Origin: Ephemerocybe angulata
Lineage: Eukaryota; Basidiomycota; Agaricomycetes; Agaricales; Psathyrellaceae
Length of the DNA: 64,000 nucleotides
Assembly (NCBI GenBank): GCA_013368325.1
Contig: JAACJK010000068.1
Span: 1 to 64,000, forward strand
Reading direction: 5' to 3'
Shown here one piece after another: positions 43,243-54,903 of this stretch. Every line of letters starts with the position of its first letter. The first letter of the stretch is position 1. The notes under the pieces are model-generated. The model saw only the letters and a list, made by a program, of their open reading frames with translations. It was not told the origin of the DNA and made no database searches. Made by a program: the position numbers and the translations under genes.

Positions 43243-43646
43243 TGGCAGCTTTGGTTTGTGCCTCCTCACCGTTCAGCAGCCTGGGGACTCGTCTATTCGT
43301 ATTCTTTCTCCGTCCCATTGTACGATACTGTATTGTTCTATGTCTTTCGAGGTTTCTTCGACGAGTTCCATGTTGAGCGCAGATCAATGGAGGCTCAATG
43401 CTTCACATATCATCAACTGTATATTTCTCGCAAACAGGCTGTATATGTAACGCATAAAGTCAACATGGTGGTACAAGAGGGAGCTAGCGATTTCGTGTAG
43501 GTATTGATACATTTTGGTAGTTGTCTACTGAAGCTGATTGAGAAGGAAGGATAGTAGGATAGTGGGTGCAGTGCACAAGGTCCATTGACATTATTGAAGC
43601 ATAGAATCATAAGTGTAGAATCATCGAAAAGAATGTGGAGAACCAA
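43243..43646. other. Convergent intergenic stretch
   Basis: Two genes end toward each other here. The sequence is AT-rich 3' flank with no further feature. Confidence 0.45.
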
Positions 43647-44956
43647 TTACACGGGAGAAGATTCAGACTGGGGAAGGTCTTCTGGCTCGAACGCAAGGCG
43701 CGCGCGCTGCTTCCGTTTCCACGAAGGAGGGACAGGAAGAGGTTCGAAAGTCAAGGTCGGCGAAGAGGCCCGTCTAGGGCACTCCATGCGCGCGTAAGGC
43801 TCGCGGCGAGCTGGAGGTGTGGCCTTGTACCTGTGCGGCGACAGGGGAGGGGAGGGTCGCGAGTCAACCTGTGAGCAGTTGAGTCGTCTAGAATTAGGGG
43901 TATGGGGTAGGGGAGCTTGAGATCTAGGGCTCAGAGGTGATTCGTGGATGTATCGGGTGTTCTCGTCGTCTTCTAGCGTCGTGGCGATGGTATTGGGAGC
44001 TCTGTTTTCGTTTCGAGAGTGGAGGAATTCGTTCAGTGTTAGTGCGAGTTTGGGGTTGCGGCGCGGTTGGCGGGGCGTCGCTCGTCGTGGGGCGGGTGCA
44101 GCGGTGAATGGGTCACGGAAGTAGGCTGGAGACTTGGAAGACGATGGAAGGGACGGCTGCGCAGTATGGAGGGGGACAACGAAGACCTTCTGGCCGTCCT
44201 CGTCCTCAGCATGGGACGGTCTCCGAGTGTAGAGATGCGGCTGTGAAATGACTTTTAGGCAAGCTGCGAGCGCAAGTATACATGAAGAGAGCCTACCTTG
44301 GCAGGTAATACATATTCCGTGCGACTGTCCGACTTTCCATAAGGCAGGTCTGACTCGATGGGATAGGCGCTTTCGGAGACATGCAGGGTCGTGCTGCTAC
44401 TCGCGAAGCTGCTGAAACCACTCGAGTTCGTCGACGACGAAGAGCGGCAAGACGGAGGCGACATATCCATGAATGACTTTGGGTGGTTTGACCCATCCCT
44501 GGAGTCGTTCTTCTTCCTCCCAAAGTGCGTGAGGGAGATCATCTTCCGGAGGAACGTCATGGCAAGTCTTCTAGCGAGACCAAGTCGCGATACAGATACG
44601 GGCTGGGCGGTCGTTCGATGGAGGGGCAACGGGCTCACTCTCCCAGTCCCTAATCGCAGTCCAGCTACAGATGGGTCGTCCTGACCGAGGGGGAAGGTCG
44701 AGATATCTCTGTTGCCACTTCGTGTCTTGCATATCCAAAGTTTTAACTTATCACTGCCTCCGGCCTGCAAAAAGACCCACGGTGTTGCCAAAACGCCATA
44801 AAGCCGAGTGCACAAAGACCCCAGGATGGCGAGCCAGCCGAGGAGTGCCGCAGAGAAAGAGACGAGGAGGGCCTTGAACCCAATTTGGTGCTGATGCCTG
44901 GTTGTTGTGGGGGCGATCACTGAGCCACTCGAGAAATTTGCTGGTGTGTGGGACAT
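43647..44956 (-). CDS. Unknown 417-aa protein with one N-terminal membrane helix
   Basis: Exons 44956-44297 and 44240-43647 join in phase 0 across a 56-nt intron. One hydrophobic segment (about residues 28-50, FKALLVSFSAALLGWLAIL) suggests a single membrane anchor. The remainder is Ser/Pro/Arg-rich and probably disordered, with a short KLALTLNEFLHSR helix and a basic C-terminal part. No domain is recognised. The stop TAA is at 43649-43647. Confidence 0.6.
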
Positions 44957-45923
44957 GAGTGCGTCGTGGCAAGCGGTGAATGATCAGGAGGTCTGGATGA
45001 AGAAGAAGGACAAAGGAGGAGAGTGGGCGTTGGTGGGTTGACAAAGGAGCGGAGTGGTGAAATGGGACCGGGGATATTAGGAGGATAGTAGCGGTAAAAT
45101 CGTACTTTTCCTCAACGCTATCCAGAGCGAGAGGGGAAGATGGGAAAGGCGTGGTTGGAATTTCGAGATTTATAAGTGTTTCCTCGCGTTGAACACCACG
45201 CCCAGAGTTGCGAAGCACCATGAGTGGGGGACAATTGAAATCGATGCTTGGTTGATGCGGCGAACAAAAGACGGCGGGCGATCAACAAAGGCAAGAAACG
45301 CGCCTCTGACAGGCAGCAACGCGCGCAACGAGAAATATAGGAACAATTGATACAGAAGTCCTCGGAGGACGTTTGCTGATTGAAATAAGGTTTGCATTTA
45401 CCAACTTAAGTCGAGTATCGCCCATCTGTACTGCAGCCTGGACAATTGGCGGCTGAAGCCATGAAGCAAGGAGGCTCTCTGAATCGCGATCGTAAGCTGT
45501 GTGCTCGCTCCTGGATACTTGAACTCTTCGCACTGGCTTTGGACAAGGACAGAGTACGACGGCCATGGTGGAAGGGAAGGACTTGATCCTTGGCTTTTGC
45601 GCTCGAGATGAACGGCAATGGTGGGAGTTCAAGTTTTAGATAAGATTAGATTGAACTTTTGGCAGTGGTTCAAAAGTATATACCAGTAGGGTAGGCGCGC
45701 TTCAAAGTACAAAATCATCATCTAGTACTGCGCACTGGGTATCAACTCTCTTTCTCCTTCCCTATCGCTCCATGAGATCCCCGAGATGGCACCCTAGGTA
45801 CAGAGAGCGGGAGCCGATCAACGATTCGATCTAAGCGCCCACGGAGATTGGAGTACAAGGCAGACGAGGACAGGTGCTCCGGCCAACGACGGTCTGAGTT
45901 GAACGTTGAAACCCTGCCAAAAG
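44957..45923. other. Intergenic stretch
   Basis: Nearly 1 kb. Overlapping minus-strand frames of 70-156 codons exist at 45632-44751 but none has a recognisable feature, so no gene is called. Confidence 0.35.
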
Positions 45924-47397
45924 CTAGACTATGGCCCAGCTTTCGAGCTGAGAAAGGACTGCCCAAACCGGTTGAACAGGGACCTTGGCAGGTAGCATCT
46001 GCAGAAGGCGGTCCAGGCAGACAAGGAATTCGTCATATAACTCGAGGGTGAAGATATGGGCCGGCCAGCGAATATCTGAAGGATTGACCCCGATTTGTAT
46101 CTGTGGCTCATCGAAAAGCGCCATGTATGCTTTGATTAGTGCGATTGCGAATGTATCCATGTGGCGAATGGTCCTCTGGATAAAATTTCTCCTCCAATAT
46201 GGGTGGCCCTCCAAGAGACGGCCAATGGTGCCGTCAGAACCGAGGAGGAAAGACCTCCACAAAATAGATTCAGAGGTATTGGCGAAGTATGTTGCCATCC
46301 TCTTGTCATGCCACGCCCGCGTAGTCGTTTTGGAAGGCCGACTTTTAGCGTCTTCTGGAATGCTGGTGGCAATGTAGTAGTTGACGACCCAGAAGATCGA
46401 TTCGAGGTCATGAAGGAAATGGAAGTGCTGTTTGAACCGTTTAGTGGGCAAGGCATATTCATTGTCAAGATTTCCATCCTCTGATTCAGAGTCCTCGTAA
46501 TCTCCGCCCTTCGCAAACCTATCAGCAAGCCTATCAAGGTGGGCAACACAATTAGCCTTGGCAGGACTGAAGATGAAATTCCGAAAGCCGGCTTCAACTG
46601 CTGCGAATTGGATCGTCCCCTAAAAGCAAGATCGAGTTAGCTGACGAGCGCGACTGAGTCGGACTGAAGAACTTGAATTTACCCTAAGACCCTCATGCAC
46701 ACCGACAATTTCATACGTTGCGCAGTGCTCCGAGTCCACGTCTAATATCTTCGACTGAACACCCTCGGAGGATGAATAGACAAGGCAGTTTCCCCCAGTA
46801 ATATCACGATGCACATAGTGGGCCTCACGAAGGAGCTTGAGACCTACGCACGCATGAGCACGCGGCACTCAAAGGATGATAGTTTAGATATTCAGACGTA
46901 CCGTTGATATATTCTTTACACGCTTCCAGTGCGACTCTAAGGTCAAGGACTTCGTGGAGGGCCGTACCCTCCTCTTTGAAAATATGGTGTCGATGAGTGC
47001 GATAATGAGGCGGATCGATACGTCCCATTGCTTCAGGCTTGGAGATGATGATGCTGTTCACGTTGAGCCCATCGGCATCTGCAGCTCTGGGTACAAGAGT
47101 ATATAGCCTCCTCTTGACGTATTGAGTCTGCATTTCGAGACCTGATCTGACAGTGTCGTCGTCGGCTAGGATGGTAAGGTGGTCGTGGTACATCACAAAG
47201 CGCCGTCGACGCAAGCCACTCGAACTTCGTGACGCGAGCTGTTGGGATTGGCGCCCCGACTGATGCCGTCTGCCGCAGTGGCCGCGCAGCCAAGCGTTTT
47301 GGCTGGCGACAATGCCACAACACATTAATTTGTCAACAGGACGACGACAAAGGAAATATGCAAACATACGATCTATAGGTCCGACTTCCCAGCTCAT
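45924..47397 (-). CDS. FunK1-type protein kinase
   Basis: Exons 47397-46902, 46843-46683 and 46619-45924 give about 450 aa. The catalytic loop is HRDITGGN (start of exon 2) and the metal-binding segment is KILDVDSE in place of DFG. FKEEGTALHEVLDL before it and GTIQFAAVEA, FLHDLESIFWVVNYY after it are the usual FunK1 blocks. FunK1 kinases are a fungal-specific family strongly expanded in mushrooms; substrates are unknown. The glycine loop and N-terminal lobe Lys are not obvious, and the first about 60 residues are Arg/Ser-rich and may include an unspliced intron (GTATGT at about 47370), so the N-terminus is uncertain. The protein is shorter than many family members. Confidence 0.75.
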
Positions 47398-47685
47398 TAT
47401 CCAGCAGTCTTCCAACCGGTACCCTTGTGAGCAAGTTGTTCCACGACATCGTCATCTAGGTCTAACTCCAAATCTCCAAGTTTAACAAAAGGTGCTAGTA
47501 GAGTACTCCTCAAATGCTAAGAGGTGAGTACTCCTGTGCCTCATCTATCGTACCAGTACAGCGTCCCTTCAGGCTTCAGCCGAGTTTCAGCACTGACAAC
47601 ATTGATTTGACGGCCCCTTCGTTCTCTCAACGAGCGTGCGCGAGAAGCACAACTAGACCAATCAAATACATAGCCCTAGTTTTCT
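47398..47685. other. Intergenic stretch
   Basis: Under 300 bases between two minus-strand genes; no feature seen. Confidence 0.4.
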
Positions 47686-50219
47686 TCAATGTGAAGGTTG
47701 CATCTTTGAACCAACCAGCGGTGCCTGAATACCTTTATCAGCTCCAGTGGCTCTAAAGGATACTTGGAATACATACATACCGTATTCGTAGATATAGGCG
47801 GCCCTCCATTTACTCCAAATGCGTCCCAAGTACACGTCTGCCTCTTCAGGTGAGCAGGCCAGTGATTCACCTAGGCCATCGATGCTGACCCGCGTCGCAG
47901 AAGAGGCCAAGGCTCGCACTGTCCATATTGGCCAGCTCCACTCCTTTTCGTTGCACCAGAAGAAGAACCAATATCGTCCTTGAGCTTTCTGAAGGAGTTC
48001 GACGATCCTGGCGAAGGGTATTCCAGTGCCCTCGTATTCGAGCTGAACCCGGAAGACTGCGTCAGCCCCGAACTGATCAGCGACAGTATGCACGCTCCCT
48101 TCGAAGTTCCCCGTCGTGTGTTTTCGGAATACTTTCACAGTGCTTCGCTCTAGCCGGTGGGAGGTGGCCATAAAGGACATATAATGCTTCCAGTCGTACC
48201 TTTGGGGTGGTTCAAGGATCTCAGCGACGTAGGTAGTCGCCAAATCTTCGAACTCGATTGTCAGGGTAACGTGGTTTGCCTTCGTTTGCACGAGTGAGAT
48301 ATTCTTCAACGGAGATGATAAGACTTCTTGGCCAGGCTTTTCGCAGTGGTCGTTGAAATCTGGAAGGGTGAAACGCAAGACGCTATTGTCGTCGGGGGGT
48401 AACGGTAGGGGCCCTGATTTTGCAAACACGGTGCTGATGACGCGGGTCAAGCTTGACCACACATACTCCTCGAAGCTGAAAGAAACGGGAGGAGATTAGC
48501 GCCTCGGCCGTGGCATCACAGGGAGAGACGAAGACGTACTGCGAGGTCATGAGGTAGAAGAGTACCGAGGAGAGGGCAAGGATTAAGTGGATGAGCGGTA
48601 GTTGTTTATACACCTCCGGTCCCCTGAGCCAAAGACCGAAGATCATTCCAACCTCCATGGGTCCTACGGCAAAATTGCGAGCCACGACCTACATTACAGT
48701 GAGTAGGTGAGAAGAACACTGGATGTTACGGCCACTCACCTTCAGAGACGCGAATCGAGGGTGTAGGATTTGCTTTTGGGACCCATGAGCCCAGATGACG
48801 ATCACGTCTCCAGGTCTCATCTGCTTCGCAAACCGGTCCTCTCCGTCAATCCGCGCAACACTATGGTAGTATTTGATGGTGGTTTCTGCCGGTTTGGAGT
48901 TTGGGTCAAGCGAGGCAGCCCTGAGTTCAATGTCTATCGGCGTTCCGACTTCAAGGAGGTTTCCGTCGCTCCCCTTGCGCATTGCACTACAAGTCACGAT
49001 GCCTGTTCGAAGGATGAAAGGCGCCGGGAATTCATGTTCCTCATCTTGAATGCCAATAGAGATGTAAATGTGAATGGATGAAACTGCCGACGTTTGTCGG
49101 ATGGAAGGGATGATAAACGTCAAGGGGTACCTCCCTGGGATGCATAACGATTGCGCAACAAGGGGATCAAGACCACGGTGAGATGGAAGGAGGTTTAGGA
49201 AGTTTGGTGGCAGAGGTGTCCGTGTTACATCTTCGCCCTTGTCGTCTAGGACTTTATCAGGGTGCACAACCAACCGTCGAAAGGAGGTGACCCAGTTTGA
49301 CGGACCAATGCAGAACTCACGGAGCCACAGAAATAGACTTAGAACAGTATACACACAGAGGACCCCTCGAACGAGCCTGAAACGAATTCGATCCTCGACT
49401 CGCTGCCATTTCACGTTAGACAGCGTGTCAGATTGTGCCGCTGCCAAGCATGGTGTCAATGAATTGCGCTCGGGCGGGATAAAAGCTATGCTCTTACCAG
49501 AAGTGATGCGCAGAAGGAGCCCACCGAACGCTCCATACTGCGTGAGCAAGCAGACTTGAAGTTCTTCTGCAGTCATCGATGTTGGATGCTCTTTGTCAGG
49601 GTACAGAACAGCGTGCATGATACTCTTGTACTGGGTTAGCGCGATGTCCAGGAGTAATCCCCGGGCCCATGACCAGCAGTTGGCAGATGTGAGTTGATAT
49701 TGAGAGTAACCATCATAGTAAGGCCCGTTCTTGATGATTTCGGTGAGATTCAAGAGAGAAACGCGGTTCCGCTGGAGGAGGACGCGAAACACTGGCCATT
49801 TGTCAGCTTTTCACACACTCCTAATTCCGGCGCTTAATAAATTCGGTTTCCTCACCTCGAGTTGCATGGGCTATCGTGTCACGGTATCGAGGGTCGTCAC
49901 TGTCAGGCTCGAAGAATTCCATCAAATCCTCCGCTTTACCTCTGAAGCCCGCCCAGGCAAACTTCAACAGCGGCTCTGGATCAGCGGGTCGACCTCGTTC
50001 GAAGAAAAGCACTCGTTCTTTCGCGTCATGGACGATAGTGAAAACCAGGGTTTCATGGCGCCACCACTGCTCTTCCAGCGTTCGAGTGTCTTTTATAAGC
50101 TCTATCTGCACGATACTAGCCTCTCTCGCGTTCGTAGAGTCTATCGCCTTGTCGCAGAATTTTTGGACGGTATCTTGTCCTGACAGAAGGAGTTGGTCGA
50201 TGACAGGTGGGGAAGGCAT
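47686..50219 (-). CDS. Unknown 784-aa protein with a membrane helix
   Basis: Exons 50219-49856, 49791-48740, 48688-48540 and 48475-47686 join in phase. The N-terminal part is charged and soluble. The block NGPYYDGYSQYQLTSANCWSWARGLL begins exon 2 and looks like the core of a conserved fold (Cys and Trp pair). A hydrophobic stretch lies near residue 240 (VLCVYTVLSLFLWL), and exon 3 ends with a clear helix (LIHLILALSSVLFYLMTS). The last exon is again soluble with an acidic Glu-rich middle. I do not recognise the family. An optional final intron at about 47787-47760 would be only 28 nt and is not modelled. A FunK1 kinase gene lies just downstream. Confidence 0.6.
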
Positions 50220-50410
50220 GGTGGCTGCGGAATGCTGAGCAAAAGCTGCGCATGTCCTTTATATATCAGTGCGTGCCTATATCCAAACGTGTCTAACCGT
50301 ATAGGGATATGGCTGTAGTTATCTACCATGTGTCCGTCGCACGACAGCATGCTGTGACGTGACGATCGATGATGAGGAACTCCATTCCTCTCGTTTCTCC
50401 AGTCATCCGG

Positions 50411-51313
50411 ATGTCTTCTTCTCAGCGGCACGATCTACCATTTCAAGCTGTGGGGAGGAGAGCTAGGAATGACTGCCTTGGACAATCGTTATCCGCCATC
50501 TATTGCTTCCTGAACCAAATTCTTCACATTGCCGCATCTTGGTTGAAGAGCCTGGGCGCAGCAGGGTGTCGAGCTTTGACTTGGACCCGGAGAAGAATAT
50601 CCACCCTGAAGATTAAGCAAACATTGCGACATACTAGCTGGGCCGTGTTTAACAATGTTCTCCTATTGCAAGTCGGCACAACATACCAAAGGCGATTTGA
50701 AGACTTCGCCATCATCTCATCCGATCTTGACTCAATCGACCAATGGCGGAAGGACCAGCAGGACGAATGGAACAGACTCTCAACTACCGTACGTACATTC
50801 TCTCGCGCGTTTCAACCGTATGAATATATTGATCGCTTCGTCTAGCTCGCTCTATTAGCGACTATGAACACCACTATTCTGGCGATTTCCCCACAAGCGC
50901 CCAACCTCGCCTTTGCCGCATGGCTCGGAGGCGCAGGCCTCAGCGTGTGTGGCGTATTTGTCGTGCAGTACTTCTCCATAAAAGCATTCTCGATCACGGA
51001 CGAAGATATGGGGTCGATATTGCTCGAGGACGACGATTGGGTTGCGCTCGCGCTCCTCGCCAGTGTGATTGCAAGCCCAGTGGTAATGAAGCTCTGGGCT
51101 GCAGTTCTCTTTATCCTCGGGACGGTCGACTATATCTGGGAGACCGAAGCAATGAGTTGGGGGTGGAAAATTCTCGCCATTGTTCCTGTCTTGAGTGGGA
51201 CCGCAGTGATGGTTCTGGCTGCAGTTCTGGGTTGGATTATCGACCGGAAGGTGGAAGAAAAGGCAAGCCGTTTTATTCTCGACCTCCAGCACAATGTCCT
51301 TAGTACTTACTGA
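50411..51313 (+). CDS. Unknown 281-aa multi-helix membrane protein
   Basis: Exons 50411-50788 and 50846-51313 join in phase 0 (57-nt intron). The first exon encodes a basic soluble part with EDFAIISSDLDSIDQWRKDQQDEWNRLSTT, a helical lead-in. The second begins LALLATMNTTILAI and carries four hydrophobic segments (about residues 127-145, 155-173, 197-220 and 240-260). The block AAWLGGAGLSVCGVFVVQYF is typical of an Agaricomycete-specific membrane protein family without known role. The start ATG is the first in frame after a stop; the C-terminus could be extended by an unrecognised exon ending at 51359. Confidence 0.62.
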
Positions 51314-52999
51314 CATCTTGATCTTTCTAAATTCTGGGCAGTATAAGAAGGAAGCTTAAACCTTGAGACTGCTAAGGCCTGAGACTATGTATGTAATATA
51401 TTTTTGTACACCGCTATAGGATCGAAGCTGCGGGAGATTGGATATCTCGCGAGCGAGAGATGCTGAGCGCGTCCAATCATTGACCTGATGCCGTCTGATG
51501 GCCGCGGAGCCAGGCGTTGGCGACGCGCAACTACTAGGACAACAACAAGGGGTACGCGAGGTAAGAATACGCCTGGTCGGCTCCCTGGGTTCTTCCAAGG
51601 ACGGCCGTCGTCTGGTCTGCGTCTGGTAAACAGTTGGGTCAGGGTCAGGGCCTTCAATGAGAGGTCAGAGCAAACTTGTCGTGAGGCCAAGCCACATTTT
51701 TGCTTAACATGCGTAGCTAGCTCTGCGTGATATCGCCCCCACAGACGTAAGTAGTAACCTCAATAGTATTACGGTGGTATCATCGTGCTTCTCACTTTCC
51801 CGATAGCCGCCGGCCGACCAAAAGGCAGAGCCTTCAACCTTCCTGAGGTAGGGCGGCGTGCAGCTCAGAGTCACTTAGACTCTTCATGTCAGCGGGAAGG
51901 TAATTTCAGTGTGATCCCACTTGGCTCCGCAGTGACACTCATGCTTTTTGACAGGTGTGCCCGCCTCCAAGCACGACCGCTTATTTACTTTCTTCCACCC
52001 CTCCCCGGTTCTACCTGTCGAAGAGCCTCTTCTACCTGGCCAAAGTCTCGTAGCTTTCTTCTAGATACGAAACGCAGATATCCACCTCGAATTCAGCATG
52101 ACTCTCTAACGATTCATATCTACGTACCTCCCGGCTAGCCCGCCGACCTTGCCGGCCCATCAAACGCGTGGCGCGTCGTTAATTAGACCAGCGCGTCCTT
52201 CATCACCATGTGTTCCCGTAATGAGCTTCCTCCGATCCGAAGGGGAACAGATCGAGGTCGAGTCACTCCTCCCCTGCCTGATAAGTAGCTGAAAGCCACC
52301 CACTTTAGGCTCGGTTCTGGAAGGATGCCACGCATCCTTGTGAGAGTGCCGCAGAAGGGGCTCCGAGTCAGAGGAAGTCCCACCATGATACGTCTGAGAC
52401 GTCTCCGAGCTGATAGAGTATTGTCGATGTGGTCCGATGAAAATTTTACATTGCTTTCATGGTATGTTACGGTATATACAGGTGTAACGATGCAAGTGGG
52501 GGGTGAACTCTATAGTACATGAATCTGGTTGCCTTTCTGGCGGAAACAACTTGGGACGATTACTATATGATTAACGATAAAAAATGGAAGGGGTCAATGA
52601 GGGAGAGTGCTGGCAATTCGGTTGAATGCGATGTGAGAGACAAGATGCGGAAAGTGCAAAAAATACAGAAAGAAAGAGCGAGAGGGTTGCGACAGAGCTG
52701 AGAAGAATGAAAATGAGAGAGAAGGCAAGAGTTGGGGTCGACGAACCGAACCGAGAACGAAAGATGGTGAATGCAAGGGAAGAATGTCGAATCAAGAAGG
52801 AAAATGCGGTGAGATAGGGGGAAAAAAAAGCGATGGACGAGCAGCGGTGGACGAGCAGTTGAACGACAGCAGAGGACGATGTAGGTAGCACAGCTTTGAC
52901 GAGATGAAGGCGACGAAGGCACGGAAGCAGCGGAGTGAGGGTGGATGCCGCGGCAGGGAAGGGCGGCTGAACAACCTAGGAAAGAGGATAGCCATCTCT
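51314..52999. other. Gene-poor stretch
   Basis: About 1.7 kb with no credible gene. At 51486-51530 a short sequence (ATGCCGTCTG...GGCCGCG...GCCA...GCGTT) resembles 47264-47320 inside the FunK1 first exon region. 52600-52820 is a purine-rich run on the plus strand. Confidence 0.35.
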
Positions 53000-53698
53000 T
53001 CATTTCCTCCAGAGCCCAATTTCTGAGCTCGACGAATTGAATATCGACGAAATCCAGCGCTTTTTGGGGCTTTCTGTGTGGCGATTTTGATACGATTCTA
53101 GAGGCCCGAGCTTCTCGCCGCACTCGGGGCACCGGTGCATGAGCTTCCATACGAAACGCTAAGCAATAGAGCATCGCGTTAGTTTAAGTCCGAAGAGAGG
53201 CGGGCAAGGAAGGAATGCAGTTAACGACTACTCACTCGGAGAAACATGAAACGACTCGATACGGACGCTTCCAGTTCATCATATACGGTTACACTCTCTA
53301 ACGAGTAACGGTCACCATCGTCACAGTCGTCGACCTCGGTCTCATAGTCGCTCTCGCAGTAGACACCGTGTTCGTCATCGAGACCATCGTCGTGCTGCAG
53401 GTGGGATAAATACGCTGTTGTGGCGGGGGCTTGTCGGATATAACGTACCAGGAGCGCGACGGGGTATTCCAGGCATGATTCGTCGCGATGGCGAGGGGAG
53501 GACTGGGATATGCAAGATCGGTAGGTGAAACTTGCGAAGATACAGTACTTGGAAAGGACTCACCGACGCTTGACCGCTAGACCTGCTAATAAGAGAGTCT
53601 CTGCTCGACGATGGTTCTGGCTCCTCCAGCAGCGGCGACAGGGCAAGGGTGAACGATGGCATGTTTTTGCGAAGGAAATGCGTCTCGACTCTCAACAT
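53000..53698 (-). CDS. Unknown 186-aa acidic protein with CPECG motif
   Basis: Exons 53698-53564, 53502-53236 and 53158-53000 (135, 267 and 159 nt) are each multiples of three and join in phase 0. The middle part is very acidic (Asp/Glu-rich, DDCDDGD). The C-terminal exon carries RCPECGEKLG, half of a zinc-ribbon-like motif with a further His near HTES. The function is unknown. Because all exons are multiples of three, frame preservation does not by itself prove the splice choice; the coding signal is the acidic composition and clean GT-AG sites. Confidence 0.5.
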
Positions 53699-54903
53699 GG
53701 TAGATGATGAGGAGTGATAAGATTAAGAATAAAAAGCTGCGCAATAGATAGAGGGAGGGCAGACGTTCAGAGTGGGGCTGCAGGAATGCAGAGAGGGGGA
53801 AAGTGGAGAGATCTAGTATATAAACCCGACGAGGTAACGAATGTTGAACTCCACCACTACGGTGACGATGGGGGGCGGGTAGGCGAGGTGGCCAGGTAAG
53901 GAATCAAACCTGTGCGCGCGGTCGAGCTTATATGTATCTTTGGTGAACAATGCGTCCGCGGGTCGCCCGAACGCGACACGTTGGCTGTAAAGATGGGGTA
54001 CGAATCCATAGAGTGGATATAACGGGATGGGCACCCTGAGATCGAGATTGAGGTCAACGGAATTACCCCGTATGAGGAATCACACATCCTAATTAGGAGA
54101 ATGAGTCCATGTCGCTTAAAGTAGTGTCGGCCCCTTGGGAAGTGCCGCCCACACACAAGTCATCCAGAGCAACGCTAGCATAACTCTATGCAGCGCTTCT
54201 CAACGCGGAGAATGCCCTTCAGAAGGCTCCAAACCCTGAGTCACGAAGAAGAAGAATGCGCCGCTGGTCACATCTGATCCCGCTCGTGAAAGCAGATGTT
54301 CAACGCTCCTCCTGTATCCTGCTAACCTCGGTTTAGGCATGCATCCCAATGTTGCCAGCTCCTGGCAATTTTCTTTCCCCGGAAGCAATCTTGAAACGAA
54401 GAGCAGGACATGCAACGCCCGAAACGGCACAGCATGTGAGCGAGTGACCAGCCACCCAACCGCCGCCGTGCATAATGGGGGCGTCGGCCGTCGGCTGAGT
54501 TACCGGAAATGAATGCAGCGTGACGTGACAATCCCGCCAAAGTCACATTTCGGGAAGGCGTCGGTGTCACACAAGCCACGATGCAGGGGGCGCACACCAT
54601 TCCAGGCGAACAATGGAAGTTCCTAGATCAAAGGATCCGTCGTTTGCATTGTCCGTTGCTTCTGACATCCCACACAGGAAGCAGAGAGACGCCGAATCGA
54701 GATCTAATGCTGATAATCGGACCGCAAACGAAGGTGATATGAAAAAACTCACCTATTCAACTGTCACGATTACACTGGTGGCTCTGATGCACTTCAAAAA
54801 ATCCAGCAAACAGTGGGGCAACGCTTCCTGCAGTTTACTGTGAAGGGCTATTGTGAGGTAAGAGCATGGGAACGAGAAGTGAATTGCCCTTCATAGCGCA
54901 GAA
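53699..54903. other. Intergenic stretch
   Basis: About 1.2 kb with no gene I can support. A short AG-rich tract near 53750-53810 lies upstream of the CPECG gene. Confidence 0.4.

Noticed and set aside
45282..45632. Overlapping minus-strand frames of 70-116 codons
   Set aside because: Two frames overlap and neither has domain features or consistent splice sites.
47760..47787. 28-nt intron near the end of the 784-aa gene
   Set aside because: Too short compared with all other introns here; the direct reading frame also ends cleanly.
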